Positions 35,676 through 43,155 of a DNA stretch of 64,000 bases are shown here, in pieces. A program made the translations under genes and the position numbers. Positions within the stretch are counted from its first letter, which is position 1. Every line of letters begins with the position of its first letter. Below the pieces are notes generated by a model that had not been told where the DNA came from, did not search any database, and was given only the letters and a program-made list of their open reading frames with translations. The stretch comes from Allobosea sp. BH3 (GTDB lineage Bacteria > Pseudomonadota > Alphaproteobacteria > Rhizobiales > Beijerinckiaceae): contig NZ_JAIMCA010000004.1 of assembly GCF_025499465.1 (NCBI RefSeq), positions 496,001-560,000 of the forward strand, written 5' to 3'.

Positions 35676-36012
35676 CGCGTTCTCCCTCGCTTGTGTCGGG
35701 TTTTGCCAGTTCCTGTTCGAGCAGATCCAGATGGTGGCCCCAGAAGCGGCGCACGCGGCGCAGCCAGGCGTCGAAGGCATCGAGCCCCACCGGGTCCAGC
35801 CGGTAGATCCGCTGCTGGCCGCGGACCTCGACCGTCACCAGCCCCGCCTCCCGCAGCACCTTCAGATGCTGCGAGATCGCGGGAGGACTCGCCTTGAACC
35901 GAGCCCCGATCTCCCCTGCCGGCAGCGCGCCTTCGGCCAGCATCTCCACGATGCTGCGGCGGGTCGGGTCGGCAAGGGCGGCGAAACGGTCCATGCCCAG
36001 AATATTGCGCAT
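35668..36012 (-). CDS. ArsR-family transcriptional regulator
   Basis: 114 residues. The winged helix runs FAALADPTRRSIVEMLAEG, GEIGARFKASPPAISQHLKVLREAGLV, with the wing VRGQQRIYRLDP. No metal-binding cysteine pair (ELCVCDL) is present, so it belongs to the non-metal ArsR group linked to AHSA1 proteins. The start is either ATG 36012, which abuts the operator palindrome, or ATG 35994 (MDRFAALADP), closer to the usual start. It overlaps the AHSA1 gene and is divergent from the EamA gene. Autoregulation through 36014-36042 is expected. Confidence 0.9.
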   Translation of the reverse strand: MRNILGMDRFAALADPTRRSIVEMLAEGALPAGEIGARFKASPPAISQHLKVLREAGLVTVEVRGQQRIYRLDPVGLDAFDAWLRRVRRFWGHHLDLLEQELAKPDTSEGERDE

Positions 36013-36013
36013 C

Positions 36014-36042
36014 TACTTAATTAAGTAAATACTTAAATTATA
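36014..36042 (-). promoter_or_regulatory. ArsR operator and -10 box
   Basis: TACTTAATTAAGTA (36014-36027) is a perfect 14-bp palindrome followed by a further ACTTAA half site (36031-36036). A consensus -10 box TATAAT on the minus strand lies at 36042-36037, so the operator covers the expected start site of the arsR transcript. No clear -35 box is visible. AT-rich TTAAGTA-type sites are typical of ArsR repressors. Confidence 0.7.
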
Positions 36043-36131
36043 GGGCAAGCCTGGCCATGCTGCAGCGCAGGATTGCCTCCAGCGCTGGACTGGGCCAGAG
36101 GTGGCGCCCCTTCGGAAGCCGCCGCAGCAGC

Positions 36132-37049
36132 ATGACCTCCCGCAACGCCTCGCTCGCCGGCATCGCCATGATGCTCCTCGGCATCCTGCTGTTCTCGCTC
36201 AACGACGTGATGGGCAAATGGCTGGTCTCGACCTACACGGTCGGGCAGGTGCTGGTGCTGCGTAGCGCCGCCGCGCTCGTCGTGATCCTGCCCTTCGTCG
36301 TCATGCAGGGGCCCCGCCGCACCCTCAGGCCCGAGCGGCCGGGCCTGCAGGCGCTGCGCGTGCTCTTCGGTTCGCTGGAGGTCGCGCTGTTCTATGCCGC
36401 TGTGGTCTATCTTCCGCTCGCGGACGCGATGACGATCTGGCTGGCAGCCCCGGTCTGGGTCGTGATCCTCGCGGCCCTTCTCCTGGGCGAGCGTGTCGAT
36501 GCAAGGCGCTGGCTTGCCGTCGCGGCTGGCTTCGCCGGCGTCGTCGTCGCCCTGAACCCGACCGGCGCGAGCCTCACCATGCCGGCGCTGATCGCCGTGC
36601 TCGGCAGCGTGCTCTTCGCCGCGATGATGGTCGCCGGCCGGCAGTTGCGCGGCACGCCCGACGTAACGCTGGTTTTCTGGCAGACGCTCGGCGCCCTCGT
36701 CATGGGCCTCGTCCTCCTGCCCCTGGGTTGGGTGAGCCCGAGCCTGACCGATCTGGCCTTGCTCGGCCTGCTCGGCATCGTCGCCATGACGGCCCACATC
36801 TGCGTCACGCGTTCGCTCAAGCTGGCGGAAGCCTCGGTCGTCGTGCCTTATCAATATACACTGATCATCTGGGCGCTGATCTTCGGCTGGTTCGTCTTCG
36901 GCGATTGGCCGACGCCGTCGATGCTCTGGGGCGGCGCGCTGATCGTCACCGCCGGCCTCACCCTGCTTGTTCTGGAGCGGCGGGAGTCAGTGGCCGGCCG
37001 AGACGTCGCGGGCGAAACGGCTCAATCAACGAAGCCCTCTGGCGGCTAG
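36132..37049 (+). CDS. EamA/DMT-family permease
   Basis: 305 residues, start at 36132 (MTSRNASLAGIAMMLLGILL). Ten hydrophobic segments in two EamA repeats: first repeat from LLFSLNDVMGKWL to VVALNPTG, the second from MPALIAVLGSVLFAAMM to GGALIVTAGLTLLVL. The RHA-like motif RSAAALVVILPF follows GQVLVL. Such drug/metabolite transporters export amino acids, nucleosides or other metabolites; the substrate is not evident. It is divergent from arsR but upstream sequences differ, so common regulation is not certain. Confidence 0.88.
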   Translation: MTSRNASLAGIAMMLLGILLFSLNDVMGKWLVSTYTVGQVLVLRSAAALVVILPFVVMQGPRRTLRPERPGLQALRVLFGSLEVALFYAAVVYLPLADAMTIWLAAPVWVVILAALLLGERVDARRWLAVAAGFAGVVVALNPTGASLTMPALIAVLGSVLFAAMMVAGRQLRGTPDVTLVFWQTLGALVMGLVLLPLGWVSPSLTDLALLGLLGIVAMTAHICVTRSLKLAEASVVVPYQYTLIIWALIFGWFVFGDWPTPSMLWGGALIVTAGLTLLVLERRESVAGRDVAGETAQSTKPSGG

Positions 37050-37073
37050 AGCACGCGCCAATCAGATTGCGCG

Positions 37074-37100
37074 GCAATCCGATCGGATCACGCGTTCTCC
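37074..37100. repeat. 27-bp dispersed repeat, family E
   Basis: GCAATCCGATCGGATCACGC followed by GTTCTCC occurs here and, with one mismatch, at 39099-39125. The core AATCCGATCGGATC is itself palindromic (GATCCGATCGGATC-like). Both copies lie in intergenic DNA next to ATCCGGCTCT-type sequences. A short mobile or regulatory repeat. Confidence 0.65.
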
Positions 37101-37234
37101 CATCCGGCTCTAGTCAGTTCCCTCGTCCGTGCCGGGGCCGCCTGCGCTGGGCTCACGCCTCCGGGCTGGCATCGGGGCGGCGGACGCGCCACAAATCTCC
37201 CCGCATTAAAGATGACGCCGGCGGGAGGAACGAT

Positions 37235-38365
37235 ATGGCGCTGATTACCTACCTCACCACGATCAAGTTCGGTTTCGGCGAGATCGCCGGCATCGAGGCG
37301 GATCTGACCGGCCTGGGCATCTCAAAGCCGATGATCGTCGCCGACAAGGGCGTCGCCGCCGCCGGCATCGTCGCGGCCGTGCAGAAGCACGCTGCCGCGC
37401 TGAAGACCGCCCCCGTCTTCCTCGAAACCCCGACCAACCCCACTGAGGAGGCGGTCGAGGCCGCGCTCGCGCTCTATCGCCAGAATGGCTGCGATGGCCT
37501 TGTCGCCATCGGCGGCGGCTCGCCGATCGATCTCGCCAAGGGCGTCGCCCTGCTCGCCACCCATGAGGGCTCGCTGGAGACCTACGCGGCGATCCTCGGC
37601 GGCATCCCGAAGATCACGGCGAAGGTCGCCCCCGTCATCGCCGTCCCGACCACCTCCGGCACGGGCAGTGAGGTCGGCCGCGCCGCGCTCATCACGCTGA
37701 AGGACGGCCGCAAGCTCGGCTTCATCGCGCCGCACCTGATCCCGCGCATCGCGCTCTGCGACCCCGATCTCACCATGGGCATGCCGGCCTGGCTCACGGC
37801 CGCGACCGGCATGGACGCCGTCACCCACTGCATCGAGACCTATCTCTCCCCGCGCGAGAACCCGCCGGCCGAGGCGATCGCGTTGGACGGCCTCAAGCGC
37901 GCCGTCGCCCATATCGAGCGCGCAGTGAAGGACGGCACGGACCGCGAGGCCCGCAAGGAGATGATGATGGCCGCGCTGCAGGGCGGCATGACCTTCCAGA
38001 AGGGGCTCGGCGCCGTCCACGCCCTCTCCCACCCGCTCGGTGGGCTGAAGGACGTCTCGCTCCACCACGGCACCCTGAACGCGGTGCTGCTGCCGGCCGT
38101 GCTGCGCTTCAACGCTCCGTCGGTGGAGGCGAAATACGCCGAGATCCGCCGCACGCTGGGCTTGGCAGCAGACGCCGATCTCGCCGTCTGGATCGCGGAG
38201 CTCGTCGCCCGCATCGGCCTGCCGGCGAACCTGACGCAGATGGGCGTGCCGCGCAGCGTCGTGCCGGCGATCTCGGAAGCGGCGGTGAAGGACCACTCCA
38301 CCGCGAGCAACCCGCGCCCGGCTACCGCCGCAGACTACGCGGCGATGCTGGAAGCCTCGTTCTGA
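37235..38365 (+). CDS. Iron-containing alcohol dehydrogenase
   Basis: 376 residues, start at 37235 after a strong GGGAGGAA ribosome binding site; an in-frame reading further upstream overlaps the EamA gene. NAD-binding motif VAIGGGSPIDLAKG near residue 90, PTTSGTGSEV near 140, and metal ligands Asp and His in GMDAVTHCIETYLS, HALSHPLGG and SLHHGTLNA. The group III family reduces aldehydes or oxidises alcohols, sometimes lactaldehyde or maleylacetate; the substrate is unclear. It faces the PPOX gene across a hairpin. Confidence 0.92.
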   Translation: MALITYLTTIKFGFGEIAGIEADLTGLGISKPMIVADKGVAAAGIVAAVQKHAAALKTAPVFLETPTNPTEEAVEAALALYRQNGCDGLVAIGGGSPIDLAKGVALLATHEGSLETYAAILGGIPKITAKVAPVIAVPTTSGTGSEVGRAALITLKDGRKLGFIAPHLIPRIALCDPDLTMGMPAWLTAATGMDAVTHCIETYLSPRENPPAEAIALDGLKRAVAHIERAVKDGTDREARKEMMMAALQGGMTFQKGLGAVHALSHPLGGLKDVSLHHGTLNAVLLPAVLRFNAPSVEAKYAEIRRTLGLAADADLAVWIAELVARIGLPANLTQMGVPRSVVPAISEAAVKDHSTASNPRPATAADYAAMLEASF

Positions 38366-38376
38366 AACCTACCCGC

Positions 38377-38400
38377 GACCCGGCTCAATAGAGCCGGGTC
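38377..38400. terminator. Bidirectional hairpin at a convergent junction
   Basis: GACCCGGCTC (38377-38386), loop AATA, GAGCCGGGTC (38391-38400): a perfect 10-bp stem. The stop codon of the PPOX gene lies in its loop and the alcohol dehydrogenase stop is 12 bp before it. No T-run follows on either side, so rho-independent action is uncertain. Confidence 0.55.
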
Positions 38401-39020
38401 CGATAGGCTTCCTCCAGATTGCGGTCGGCCTCGTCAGCATCGACCGCCTTGGTCTGGTCGGCGATGATGCGGCCGAGTGAAGGGAAGGAGGCGCGCGGCA
38501 CTTGGGAAGCGGGGTCCCATAGCTTCGAGCGGATCAGCGCCTTGCCACAATGGAAGAAGGCTTCCTCGACCGTGACGAGGAGGCCTGTCACCGGCGGGCG
38601 CTCCTGCACGGTCGAGGCCGCCAGGAGCTCGGCATCGCGCGTTGCCCGTCCCTTGCCGTTGACGCGCAGCGTCTCCGGAATGCCCGGCACCATGAAGACG
38701 AGGCCGACGCCCGGCGCCGAGAGAACATTGCCGAAGCTGTCGACCCGGTTGTTGCCCCGCCTGTCCGGGATCAGCAGCGTCTTCTCGTCCAATACGCGCA
38801 CGAAGCCGGGCGCATCGCCGCGCGGGCTGGCATCGGCGCGCCCCTCGCTGTCGCAGCTCGCGAGCACGAGGAAGGGCGAGAGCGCGATGAAGTCGCGGCA
38901 GAAGCGATCGAGCCGGTCGAGGACCTTGTCGCTCGCCAGCGGAGAGACCACGCCGATATGCCCGCGAAGGGTTTCGGGATCGTCGATGAGCACGGCCGGG
39001 TCGTCGAAGCAGTTCGTCAT
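38385..39020 (-). CDS. FMN-binding PPOX-fold protein (pyridoxamine phosphate oxidase-like)
   Basis: 211 residues, start at 39020 (MTNCFDDPAVLIDDPETLRG) with an AGGA ribosome binding site. The split-barrel fold is shown by FIALSPFLVLASCDSEGRADASPRGDAPGFV (in parts), LLIPDRRGNNRVDSFGNVL, VGLVFMVPGIPETLRVNGKG and the C-terminal FFHCGKALIRSKLWDP. It fits the MSMEG_1061-type FMN-dependent PPOX family, whose substrates are unknown (possibly flavin or deazaflavin-dependent reductions). Cytoplasmic. It is convergent with the iron alcohol dehydrogenase. Confidence 0.87.
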   Translation of the reverse strand: MTNCFDDPAVLIDDPETLRGHIGVVSPLASDKVLDRLDRFCRDFIALSPFLVLASCDSEGRADASPRGDAPGFVRVLDEKTLLIPDRRGNNRVDSFGNVLSAPGVGLVFMVPGIPETLRVNGKGRATRDAELLAASTVQERPPVTGLLVTVEEAFFHCGKALIRSKLWDPASQVPRASFPSLGRIIADQTKAVDADEADRNLEEAYRTRLY

Positions 39021-39098
39021 AACGTGTCCTCGCATGTCGGCGGCAGTCTGGCGGATCGCTGCAACGGACGCCAGAGCGCGCACCGATCGGATGGCGCA

Positions 39099-39125
39099 GC
39101 AATCCGATCGGATCATGCGTTCTCC
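39099..39125. repeat. 27-bp dispersed repeat, family E (second copy)
   Basis: Identical to 37074-37100 except for one base (ATGCG for ACGCG). A further CTGATCTGATCCGGCTCT stretch near 39170 resembles the flank of the first copy. It lies in the 244-bp gap upstream of the PPOX gene and of the secreted protein at 39265. Confidence 0.65.
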
Positions 39126-39264
39126 ATCAATAATTTAGGGACGGGTTCACCGATCAGGTCGAGCCAACCTGATCTGATCCGGCTCTCGTGCAGCATAGCG
39201 CCTTGACCCCCGCCCCGCGCATCGCCATCGTGCAAACATATCGTCCCGTTCTCGAGGCTGATTC

Positions 39265-39726
39265 ATGCGCCGCGCTCTGCTGCGAACCGCCCTTGTCTCC
39301 CTCGGCTGCCTGACGGCTTTTGCCGCCGCCGAAGCCGGCAGCCGGCGCCATGTCCACCCGGCCGATCGGGCGGAGGCGCGCATCATCCCGATGTATGGCG
39401 CATTGCCGGCGTGCGAGGACCCCGCCGTCCTCAGCGAACTGAGCGGCCGGTTCAATTCGCGCGAGGCGACGTTCTGGGGCCCGCTGCAGGCAGGCTCCTA
39501 TGACCGTATCCGGCAGATCGGCTTCCGCACCTGGGGCGACGATTTTGTCCCGCGGCGCTTCTGCAGCGGCCGCGTCCTGCTCAACGACGGCATCTTCCGT
39601 CGCGTCGACTATTCCGTACGCGAGAATCTCGGCCTGTTCGGCATGACCTGGAACCTCGACTGGTGCGTGGGCGGCCTCGACCGTCAGCGCAGCCATGCGC
39701 CCGACTGCCAGATGGCGCGGCCCTGA
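39265..39726 (+). CDS. Secreted protein of unknown function
   Basis: 153 residues. A signal peptide (ALLRTALVSLGCLTAFAAAEA, cleavage near AEA-GS). The mature 130 residues contain four cysteines (ACEDP, FCSGR, WCVGG, DCQMA), consistent with two periplasmic disulfides, and conserved-looking aromatic stretches (ATFWGPLQAGSYDRIRQIGF in part, GMTWNLDWC). Proteins with this pattern recur in Rhizobiales but carry no named domain that I recognise. It lies 16 bp upstream of an RNase T2 gene, so the two are likely co-transcribed and co-exported. Confidence 0.7.
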   Translation: MRRALLRTALVSLGCLTAFAAAEAGSRRHVHPADRAEARIIPMYGALPACEDPAVLSELSGRFNSREATFWGPLQAGSYDRIRQIGFRTWGDDFVPRRFCSGRVLLNDGIFRRVDYSVRENLGLFGMTWNLDWCVGGLDRQRSHAPDCQMARP

Positions 39727-39742
39727 CGCAGCTGTCATCCCG

Positions 39743-40402
39743 ATGAGACGGCTCGCGCTGATCGCCTTGGCGTGGCTGGGACTCAGTGGCCTTTCCCACG
39801 CACAGGATCACGCTCGCGGCGGCGCGCCCGGCGATTTCGACTTCTATGTGCTGGCGCTGTCCTGGTCGCCGGGGTTTTGCGAACTGGACGGCGACCGTTC
39901 GCGCAATCGCGAGCAGTGCGCGCAGGGGGCCGGCCTGCGCTTCGTCGTGCACGGGCTCTGGCCGCAGAACGAACGGGGCTACCCGAGCGAGTGCGGCCCG
40001 GCCGGGCGCGTGCCCTCGCGCATCGCGTTGCAGGAAGCCGAAGGGCTGTTCCCGAGCGAAGGCCTCGCCCGTTACCAATGGCGCAAGCACGGCACCTGCA
40101 GCGGGTCGAGCCCGGCCGACTATTTCCGCGACGCCCGGCGAGCCCGCGATGCGGTGACGATCCCACCCGCTCTCGCCAAGGCTGAGCGTGACCAGAGCTG
40201 GACCGCGATCGACCTCGAACGCGCCTTCGTCGCAGCCAATCCCGGGCTGCGGACGGACATGATGTCGGTCGCCTGCAAGCGCGGCGTACTGCAGGAGGTC
40301 CGCATCTGCTTCAGCAAGGACTTGCGCGGCTTCCGCTCCTGCCAGCAGGTCGACCGCTCCGGCTGTCGCGCCCCCGAATTCACCGTCGTCGCGCCGCGCT
40401 GA
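39743..40402 (+). CDS. Ribonuclease T2 family protein, secreted
   Basis: 219 residues, start at 39743 (MRRLALIALAWLGLSGLSHA), a clear signal peptide cleaved near SHA-QD. Both catalytic segments are intact: CAS I FVVHGLWPQNERGYP and CAS II YQWRKHGTCSGS, each with the active His (and Glu/Lys in the second, here RKHGT). Six or more cysteines fit the disulfide-rich T2 fold. It cleaves single-stranded RNA without base specificity in the periplasm or medium, probably to scavenge nucleotides. Preceded by the secreted unknown at 39265 and followed by rlmJ 31 bp later. Confidence 0.93.
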   Translation: MRRLALIALAWLGLSGLSHAQDHARGGAPGDFDFYVLALSWSPGFCELDGDRSRNREQCAQGAGLRFVVHGLWPQNERGYPSECGPAGRVPSRIALQEAEGLFPSEGLARYQWRKHGTCSGSSPADYFRDARRARDAVTIPPALAKAERDQSWTAIDLERAFVAANPGLRTDMMSVACKRGVLQEVRICFSKDLRGFRSCQQVDRSGCRAPEFTVVAPR

Positions 40403-40433
40403 CTTCGTTCGCGAAATCCCGTAGGACCGGGCG

Positions 40434-41285
40434 ATGAATTACCGCCACGGCTTCCACGCCGGAAACTTTGCCGATGTGCTGAAGCATTCCCTGCTGACGC
40501 GCGTCCTCCTGCACCTGACGGCGAAGGATACGCCGTTCCGCGTCATCGACACCCACGCCGGCGCCGGCCGATACGATCTCGGCTCCGAGGAGGCGCTCAG
40601 GACGCATGAGTGGAAGGACGGCGTCGCGCGGCTCGATCAGTCGCCGCTGGCGCCCGCCGCCGAGGCGTTGCTCGCCCCCTATCGCAGCGCGCTCGCCGGA
40701 GCTCGCGCGCTCTACGGCCCGGACGCCTATCCCGGTTCGCCCTGGCTTTGCCGCCATGCGATGCGCCCTGACGACCGGCTGATCGCCGCCGAACTGCACC
40801 CACCGACCTATCAGAAACTCGCCGAGGCGCTCGGCCGCGACAAGCGTTGCAAGGCGCTCGCCATCGATGGCTGGACGGCCCTGCGCGCCAATGTCCCGCC
40901 CAAGGAGCGGCGCGGCCTCGTGTTGATCGACCCGCCCTTCGAGCAGAAGGACGAATTCGCGACGCTGGCGGAGCAGTTCATCGCCGCCCACCGCAAATGG
41001 CCGACCGGCATCTACATGCTCTGGTATCCGCTGAAGGAGCGCCATGGCATCGAAACCCTGCTCGACGGCGCCAACGATGCCGGCATCGGCCGGCTGCTGA
41101 GGCTCGAGATCGACGTCGACCGCCCGGAAGCCGCAGGCGGCCTCGGCGCGACGGGCCTGCTGATCGCCAATCCGCCGTGGCGCCTGGCGGAGGAGGCCGC
41201 GATCCTGCTGCCGGCATTGACCGAGCGGCTCGCCCAGGGCCGGCGGCCGCGCTATCTATGCGAGCCGATCCGCCCCGACGGCTGA
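40434..41285 (+). CDS. rlmJ: 23S rRNA adenine-2030 N6-methyltransferase
   Basis: 283 residues. The start MNYRHGFHAGNFADVLKHSL is diagnostic of RlmJ. The catalytic motif LIDPPFEQKDEF (DPPF) near residue 162 and IDTHAGAGRYDL (SAM motif I) near residue 38 are present; also GIYMLWYPLKER. It methylates A2030 of 23S rRNA during ribosome maturation. The ATG follows a CCGGGCG region, without a strong ribosome binding site. It is not next to other translation genes. Confidence 0.94.
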   Translation: MNYRHGFHAGNFADVLKHSLLTRVLLHLTAKDTPFRVIDTHAGAGRYDLGSEEALRTHEWKDGVARLDQSPLAPAAEALLAPYRSALAGARALYGPDAYPGSPWLCRHAMRPDDRLIAAELHPPTYQKLAEALGRDKRCKALAIDGWTALRANVPPKERRGLVLIDPPFEQKDEFATLAEQFIAAHRKWPTGIYMLWYPLKERHGIETLLDGANDAGIGRLLRLEIDVDRPEAAGGLGATGLLIANPPWRLAEEAAILLPALTERLAQGRRPRYLCEPIRPDG

Positions 41286-41327
41286 TCGCCCTCTCACGTT
41301 CCGCCTTCCGCCTCAAGGATTTTGCCG

Positions 41328-41930
41328 ATGCTCGTCCTGCGCTCCTCCCCCGCCTCACCCTTCGGCCGCAAGGTCAAGATGGCGGCCATCGAACTCGGCC
41401 TGATGGACCGCATCGAGGTCGTCGCAGCCGACACCAACGATCCCGCCGAGCCGCTGCGCCAGCAGAACCCGCTGGGCAAGATCCCGACATTGGTGCTGGA
41501 GGACGGCACGACGCTGTTCGATTCGCGCGTCATCGTCGAATATCTCGACCATCTCGCCGGCGGCAGGATCTTTCCGGCAGGCGAAGCGAGATTCGCGCAG
41601 CTGCGCCTGATGGCGCTCGCCGACGGCATGGCGGACGCCGCGCTGCTGCAGGTCTATGAAGGGCGCTACCGCCCCGAGGAAGGACGCAACGCGAACTGGG
41701 TGGCGCATCAGGCCGGCAAGGTCGCGCGCGGGCTGGAAGCGCTCGAAGCGGCGCCTCCAGCCTTCCCGGACCGGCCGCGCATCGGTGAAATCGCTCTGGC
41801 CTGCACCCTCGGCTATCTCGACCTGCGTTTCGAAGGCAAATGGCGCGCGGATTTCCCGAAGCTCGTCGCCTGGCTCGACGATTTCGCCGCCCGGGTCCCG
41901 GCTTTCGAGACGACACGCTTCAAGGGCTGA
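41328..41930 (+). CDS. Glutathione S-transferase family protein
   Basis: 200 residues; start at ATG 41328 (an in-frame TTG at 41322 is less likely). The N-terminal thioredoxin fold has LRSSPASPFGRKVKMAAIEL, QNPLGKIPTLVLEDGTTLFDSRVIVEYL with the cis-Pro and the glutathione gamma-glutamyl site (DSR). The helical C-terminal domain follows, ending ARVPAFETTRF. The Ser in SPFGRK may be the catalytic residue. Substrate unknown. Independent of rlmJ (42-bp gap). Confidence 0.9.
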   Translation: MLVLRSSPASPFGRKVKMAAIELGLMDRIEVVAADTNDPAEPLRQQNPLGKIPTLVLEDGTTLFDSRVIVEYLDHLAGGRIFPAGEARFAQLRLMALADGMADAALLQVYEGRYRPEEGRNANWVAHQAGKVARGLEALEAAPPAFPDRPRIGEIALACTLGYLDLRFEGKWRADFPKLVAWLDDFAARVPAFETTRFKG

Positions 41931-41945
41931 GCGGCAGGCGTCAGT

Positions 41946-42037
41946 TCCCGGGCGCCGCATGGCGGTGCCCGGGGACCCCGGACGAAAGGCGCATCGCAAA
42001 ATCGATGTCACGAGATGCTCGGGCTCAAGCCCGAGCA
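41946..42037. repeat. GC-rich inverted repeats downstream of the GST gene
   Basis: Two hairpins: CCCGGGCGCC-GCAT-GGCGGTGCCCGGG (41948 onward) and a perfect TGCTCGGGCT-CA-AGCCCGAGCA (42016-42037). The second shares GCTCGGGCT with the family C element at 14839. They fill the gap between convergent genes and may help end the GST transcript. Confidence 0.55.
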
Positions 42038-42060
42038 CGACCCGTATTCGCTTCCCGCAG

Positions 42061-42094
42061 ACAACAAAAAACCCGGCAGCCGAAGCTGCCGGGT
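42061..42094 (-). terminator. Intrinsic terminator of the Omp25-like gene
   Basis: On the minus strand ACCCGGCAGC, loop TTCG, GCTGCCGGGT is followed at once by TTTTTTGTTGT. This is a perfect 10-bp stem with a UUCG tetraloop and a U-tract, 27 bp after the stop. A strong terminator, fitting a highly expressed porin-like gene. Confidence 0.95.
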
Positions 42095-42120
42095 CATAGG
42101 TCTCCCGAAGGAGGAGGAGA

Positions 42121-42780
42121 TCAGAACTTGTAGCTGAGGCGAGCGCGGACGACCGAGAAGTCGTTGCCGATCTTGACGCCCGTGTTGAGCACGGACTTCT
42201 CGCCCAGGTCGACGTACATGTACTCGACGCCGCCGATGATGTTGTTGGTGAAGGCGTACTCGAGGCCGGCACCGATGGCGTAGCCGCCGGTGTGGCTCTT
42301 GTCGGTCGAGCCGAGGCCGCCGATCGTGGTCTTCACGTTGCCGTAAGCCCAACCACCGGTGACGTAGGGCATGAACCGGTCGAAGGCGACGCCGACGCGA
42401 GCGCGGACCGTGCCGTAGAAGTCGGTGCTGACGCTGTCGCCGAAGGCGTTCGTGCCGGTGCTGAGGTCAGCGCCCTGGATGTCGGCTTCGAGGCCGAGAA
42501 CGAACTGGCCCATCTGGTAGTTGTAGCCGACCTGGCCACCACCGACGAAGCCGTCCATGTCACCGATCGAGACCGTGCGGCCGTTGAACACGTTGCCAGC
42601 GTTCACATTGCCCCAGCCGTAGCCGGCGTTACCACCGACGTAGAAACCGGTCCAGGTGAAAGCCGGGACGTAAACGGGAGCAACGACCGGGCCCTTGCGG
42701 GAGGGCAGATCCGCCGCCGCGGCGGCGCCAGCGGCGACGATGCCGAGCGCAGCAACGCTCGCAAGCAGATACTTCTTCAT
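42121..42780 (-). CDS. Omp25/RopB-type outer membrane beta-barrel protein
   Basis: 219 residues, start at 42780 (MKKYLLASVAALGIVAAGAA) after AGGAG. Signal peptide cleaved near AAA-DLP. The mature domain shows the family pattern: ADLPSRKGPVVAPVY, FTWTGFYVGGNAGYGWG, GFVGGGQVGYNYQMG, FVLGLEADIQGA, a VRARVGVAFDRFMPYVTGGWAYG strand pair and the end SVVRARLSYKF with the terminal Phe required for Bam insertion. Eight-strand outer membrane barrel abundant in Rhizobiales and Brucella, structural role. A long AT-rich leader and a UUCG terminator indicate strong expression. Confidence 0.93.
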   Translation of the reverse strand: MKKYLLASVAALGIVAAGAAAAADLPSRKGPVVAPVYVPAFTWTGFYVGGNAGYGWGNVNAGNVFNGRTVSIGDMDGFVGGGQVGYNYQMGQFVLGLEADIQGADLSTGTNAFGDSVSTDFYGTVRARVGVAFDRFMPYVTGGWAYGNVKTTIGGLGSTDKSHTGGYAIGAGLEYAFTNNIIGGVEYMYVDLGEKSVLNTGVKIGNDFSVVRARLSYKF

Positions 42781-43155
42781 GATTAACTCCTCAGTCGTCG
42801 CAGGAGCCGGACGGGTCCGGCTGTTGATGTCAGTGCACCCCTTATAAGGTGCTCTATCGGTTTTGTCTGTTGCGTCGGCAACACAATCAGCTTGCAGACC
42901 GCGGCAAAAATGCGGCACGAATGCGTTAACCGAACACAAACAAGTAAACTCTCGTTAATCTCTCCGCCCCTGCCCGCCATGGTAAATCGAATACTAATAA
43001 CGGCTCACCACGCGCCCGTAATACCCACACCGGGCCGGACTAGAAACCAGGCAATTTAGCCAAAGTTCCCTCGCTCAAATGCATCTTTTTCAGGCATGGT
43101 TGCTGCTGACAGAGTAGCGTGCTTAAGGCTCGAAATCACAAGGATCGAATGACTC
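42781..43155. other. AT-richer intergenic region between Omp25-like and glycosyltransferase genes
   Basis: 375 bp with visibly lower G+C than the genes. It should hold the promoter of the Omp25-like gene on the minus strand (GTTAACG and TTTACTTG tracts near 42915-42960) and that of the glycosyltransferase on the plus strand. I could not pick a firm -35/-10 pair. No open frame of significance. Confidence 0.45.
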
